Shown in pieces: positions 62,243-64,000 of a DNA stretch of 64,000 nucleotides. Numbering within the stretch: the stretch's first letter is position 1; each line of letters opens with the position of its first letter. The notes below the pieces were generated by a model, which did not search any database, had not been told where the DNA came from, and saw nothing but the letters and a program-made list of their open reading frames with translations. The translations under genes and the position numbers were made by a program. This stretch comes from Zygnema cylindricum (taxonomy: Eukaryota > Streptophyta > Zygnematophyceae > Zygnematales > Zygnemataceae): contig JBBHKE010001089.1 in assembly GCA_037447655.1 (NCBI GenBank), positions 1 to 64,000 on the forward strand, given 5' to 3'.

Positions 62243-62506
62243 GCGAAACCATACACAAATATCGAAGCGTGCCACGCGAACTAAAACGTCAACAAATCTG
62301 CGGACGACCGATTCTCCACATCGAACCAAAACATGATTTCGGCTGATCTGCCGATTCTCCCAATAATCCTAGCATGTACAACCATCGAAACGAGACACGC
62401 GTCGTTGGATCAAGCCAAAGGATTCGATGGAGCGATCTCCACCGTCCATTCGCGACAAAGAAGGGAAGCGGCGATTCAATTCCGATGTGAATTTAGGGTT
62501 TTAGGG

Positions 62507-62750
62507 GAGGGCGAGAGGGCGGGAGTGAGGGAGGGGGGGAAGATAGAGGAGACGGGAGGGGAGGGGGAGGGGGAGGGGGGGGTAGGGAGGGAAGGGAGGA
62601 GGGAGGGGAGGGAGAAAGGGGAGGGAGGAGGGGAGGGGAAGGGGGTGAGGGGAGAAGGGAGGGGAGAAGAGGGGGAGGAGAGGAGGAGCGGAGGGAGGGA
62701 GGAAGGGAGGTATAGAGAGAGGGAGGGGAGGTGGGGAGGGAGGGAGGGAG
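62507..62750 (+). repeat. G-rich purine tract (GGGAGG)n
   Basis: Preceded by 'atttagggttttagg', a telo-box-like motif at 62491. The upstream open frame from 62333 loses its non-repetitive character here, so no gene is called, although 62333-62500 could be the 5' part of a gene. Confidence 0.75.
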
Positions 62751-62884
62751 AAACAACTCTCCCCTCTCCATACCGTTCCTACACCTTAAACACGATATCC
62801 TAAAATTAAATCATTGAACCCAGAAACCTGAGGGAGGGAAGGAAGGAGGCAGGGAGGGATGGTGCGAGGGGGATAGAGGGACCA

Positions 62885-62889
<5 letters not shown>

Positions 62890-62972
<83 letters not shown>
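62890..62972 (+). repeat. (CT)n microsatellite, ~83 bp
   Basis: Pure CT between purine-rich flanks, a switch of strand asymmetry relative to its surroundings. Confidence 0.97.
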
Positions 62973-62976
<4 letters not shown>

Positions 62977-63019
62977 CTTAAATCCTAAACCTGAAACTTT
63001 TAAGCATATATTCTTAAAC

Positions 63020-64000
63020 CCTCAACCGGAGGGAGGGGACGAGGGATGGAGTTAGGAGAGATAGAGAGAGGACGAAGGGGATGGAGGGACCAGCTCTCCC
63101 CTTCTCCATTACCTTCTTAAACCCGAAACCTTGAACTTAAATATTTGAACTTTAAAGCGAAGGCGGAAAGGAGGGAGAGAGGGAGGAAGGGAGAGGGGGA
63201 TGGGGAGTGTGAGGAAAAGAGGGAAGGAGGGAACAGCTTTTCCCCTCTCCATCCCCTTCTTAATCGTATGAGAGAAAAGAGAGAACAAGAGGGAGGAGAG
63301 AGGGAGAGAGGGGAGGAGAAAAGGACGAGAGAGGGAGGTAAGAAAAGTGTGGAGGGAAGGACAGGAAAGCAGGGAGGAAAGGAGGGGAAAGGGGGAGGAA
63401 AAGAGGAGAGGTGGGGAAGGAGGAGGGTGAGTGGGGAGGAAGGAGGGGAAGGAAGGAGGGGAAGGAAGGAGGGGAAGGAAGGAGGGGAGGGAAAGATAGG
63501 AGGGGAGAAGGGATAGGGAAGAGAGGAGAGGTGAGGAAGGAGAGGGGAGAAGGGGGGAAAGATGGAGGGAGGGAGGGACCTGCTTGCCCCCTCACCGTCT
63601 CTTTTTTTCTTAAAAATGGAAGTGGGAGAGAGAATGGGGAGGGAGAGGAGGGAGGGAGAGGAGGGAGAGGAGGGAGGGAGGGGGGAGGGAGGGAGGGAGG
63701 GGGAGGGAGGGAGGGAGGGAGGGAGGGAGGGATGGAGGGAGGGAGGGAGGGAGGGATGGTTGGAGGGAGGGAGGGATGGTTGGAGGGAGGGAGGGAGGGA
63801 GGGATGGTTGGAGGGAGGGAGGGAGGGAGAGGGAGAGGGAGGGAGGGTGGGCGGGAGGGAGGGAGGGTGGGAGAGAGTGGGTGAAAGTGAGAGAATAGAG
63901 GAGGGAGAAGGGGAGAGAGGGAGAGGGGAGTGGGAGATAGGGGGAGACGGGTAGACGGGGAGAGGAGGAATAGAGGAGAGGGGGAGAGGGGTAGAGGGGG
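63020..64000 (+). repeat. Purine-rich, G-run DNA (GGGAGGGA)n to the window end
   Basis: Several ~130-200 bp degenerate units recur from about 62820 onwards: each has a pyrimidine segment 'accaactctccc...cttaaac', a 'cctgaaac' piece and a G-rich segment. 63620-63870 is dominated by GGGAGGGAGGGA with a 'ggatggttgga' interruption repeated four times. Confidence 0.75.

Noticed and set aside
63145-63954. Gly/Arg/Glu-rich frames at the right end
   Set aside because: Products of (GGGAGG)n DNA.

Overview
The window looks like nuclear DNA from a member of the plant lineage (streptophyte). It is AT-rich, has GT-AG introns, and is dominated by repeats. The lineage call is an inference from several things seen here: a plant-type aldehyde oxidase with the 'DIED.GLNSFW' signature after its second iron-sulfur motif, a cluster of LURP-one-related (LOR) genes, telo-box motifs (TAGGGTTT) just upstream of a start codon, and two tRNA-Phe(GAA) genes. 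I cannot name the species. Most long open frames in the window are Ser-Leu or Arg-Glu translations of (GA)n/(CT)n DNA and are not genes.

Layout, left to right. (1) 18-11054, minus: a multi-exon HEATR6-like HEAT-repeat gene that runs off the left edge; its introns are packed with CT (sense-strand) microsatellites and minisatellites, and a large TIR-type repeat sits in its first intron. (2) 11.3-13.2 kb: two tRNA-Phe genes and a tRNA remnant interleaved with small terminal-inverted-repeat elements. (3) 15300-16345, minus: an F-box/LRR-like gene broken by two homopolymer frameshifts. (4) 17.0-20.2 kb: hAT-type elements, then an isolated copy of the last two exons of an aldehyde oxidase. (5) 20.5-24.3 kb: a 26-bp minisatellite and a nested stack of DNA transposons. 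(6) 24629-39902, plus: a full-length aldehyde oxidase gene with 11 exons whose splice phases all agree; its 5.8-kb intron 3 is a transposon dump. (7) 40-45.6 kb: a 32-bp minisatellite, three head-to-tail non-autonomous elements, a probable Copia LTR and a gag scrap. (8) 46.2-57.9 kb, minus: three related LOR-domain loci; two look intact in their conserved exons and one is decaying. They are separated by transposons and a 10-N assembly gap. (9) 58-64 kb: small elements, unassigned DNA, then purine-rich G-tracts to the end.

The genes do not form a pathway. The most unusual pattern is structural: long CT microsatellites in the sense strand begin within a few to some tens of bases after the 5' splice sites of many introns in unrelated genes (HEATR6-like, both LOR genes and, more loosely, aldehyde oxidase). 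At least five families of short DNA elements recur, several with clear target-site duplications, and they are nested in an order that can be read.

Gene models were built by hand from reading frames, splice signals, phase agreement and remembered family motifs; no search or alignment was run.
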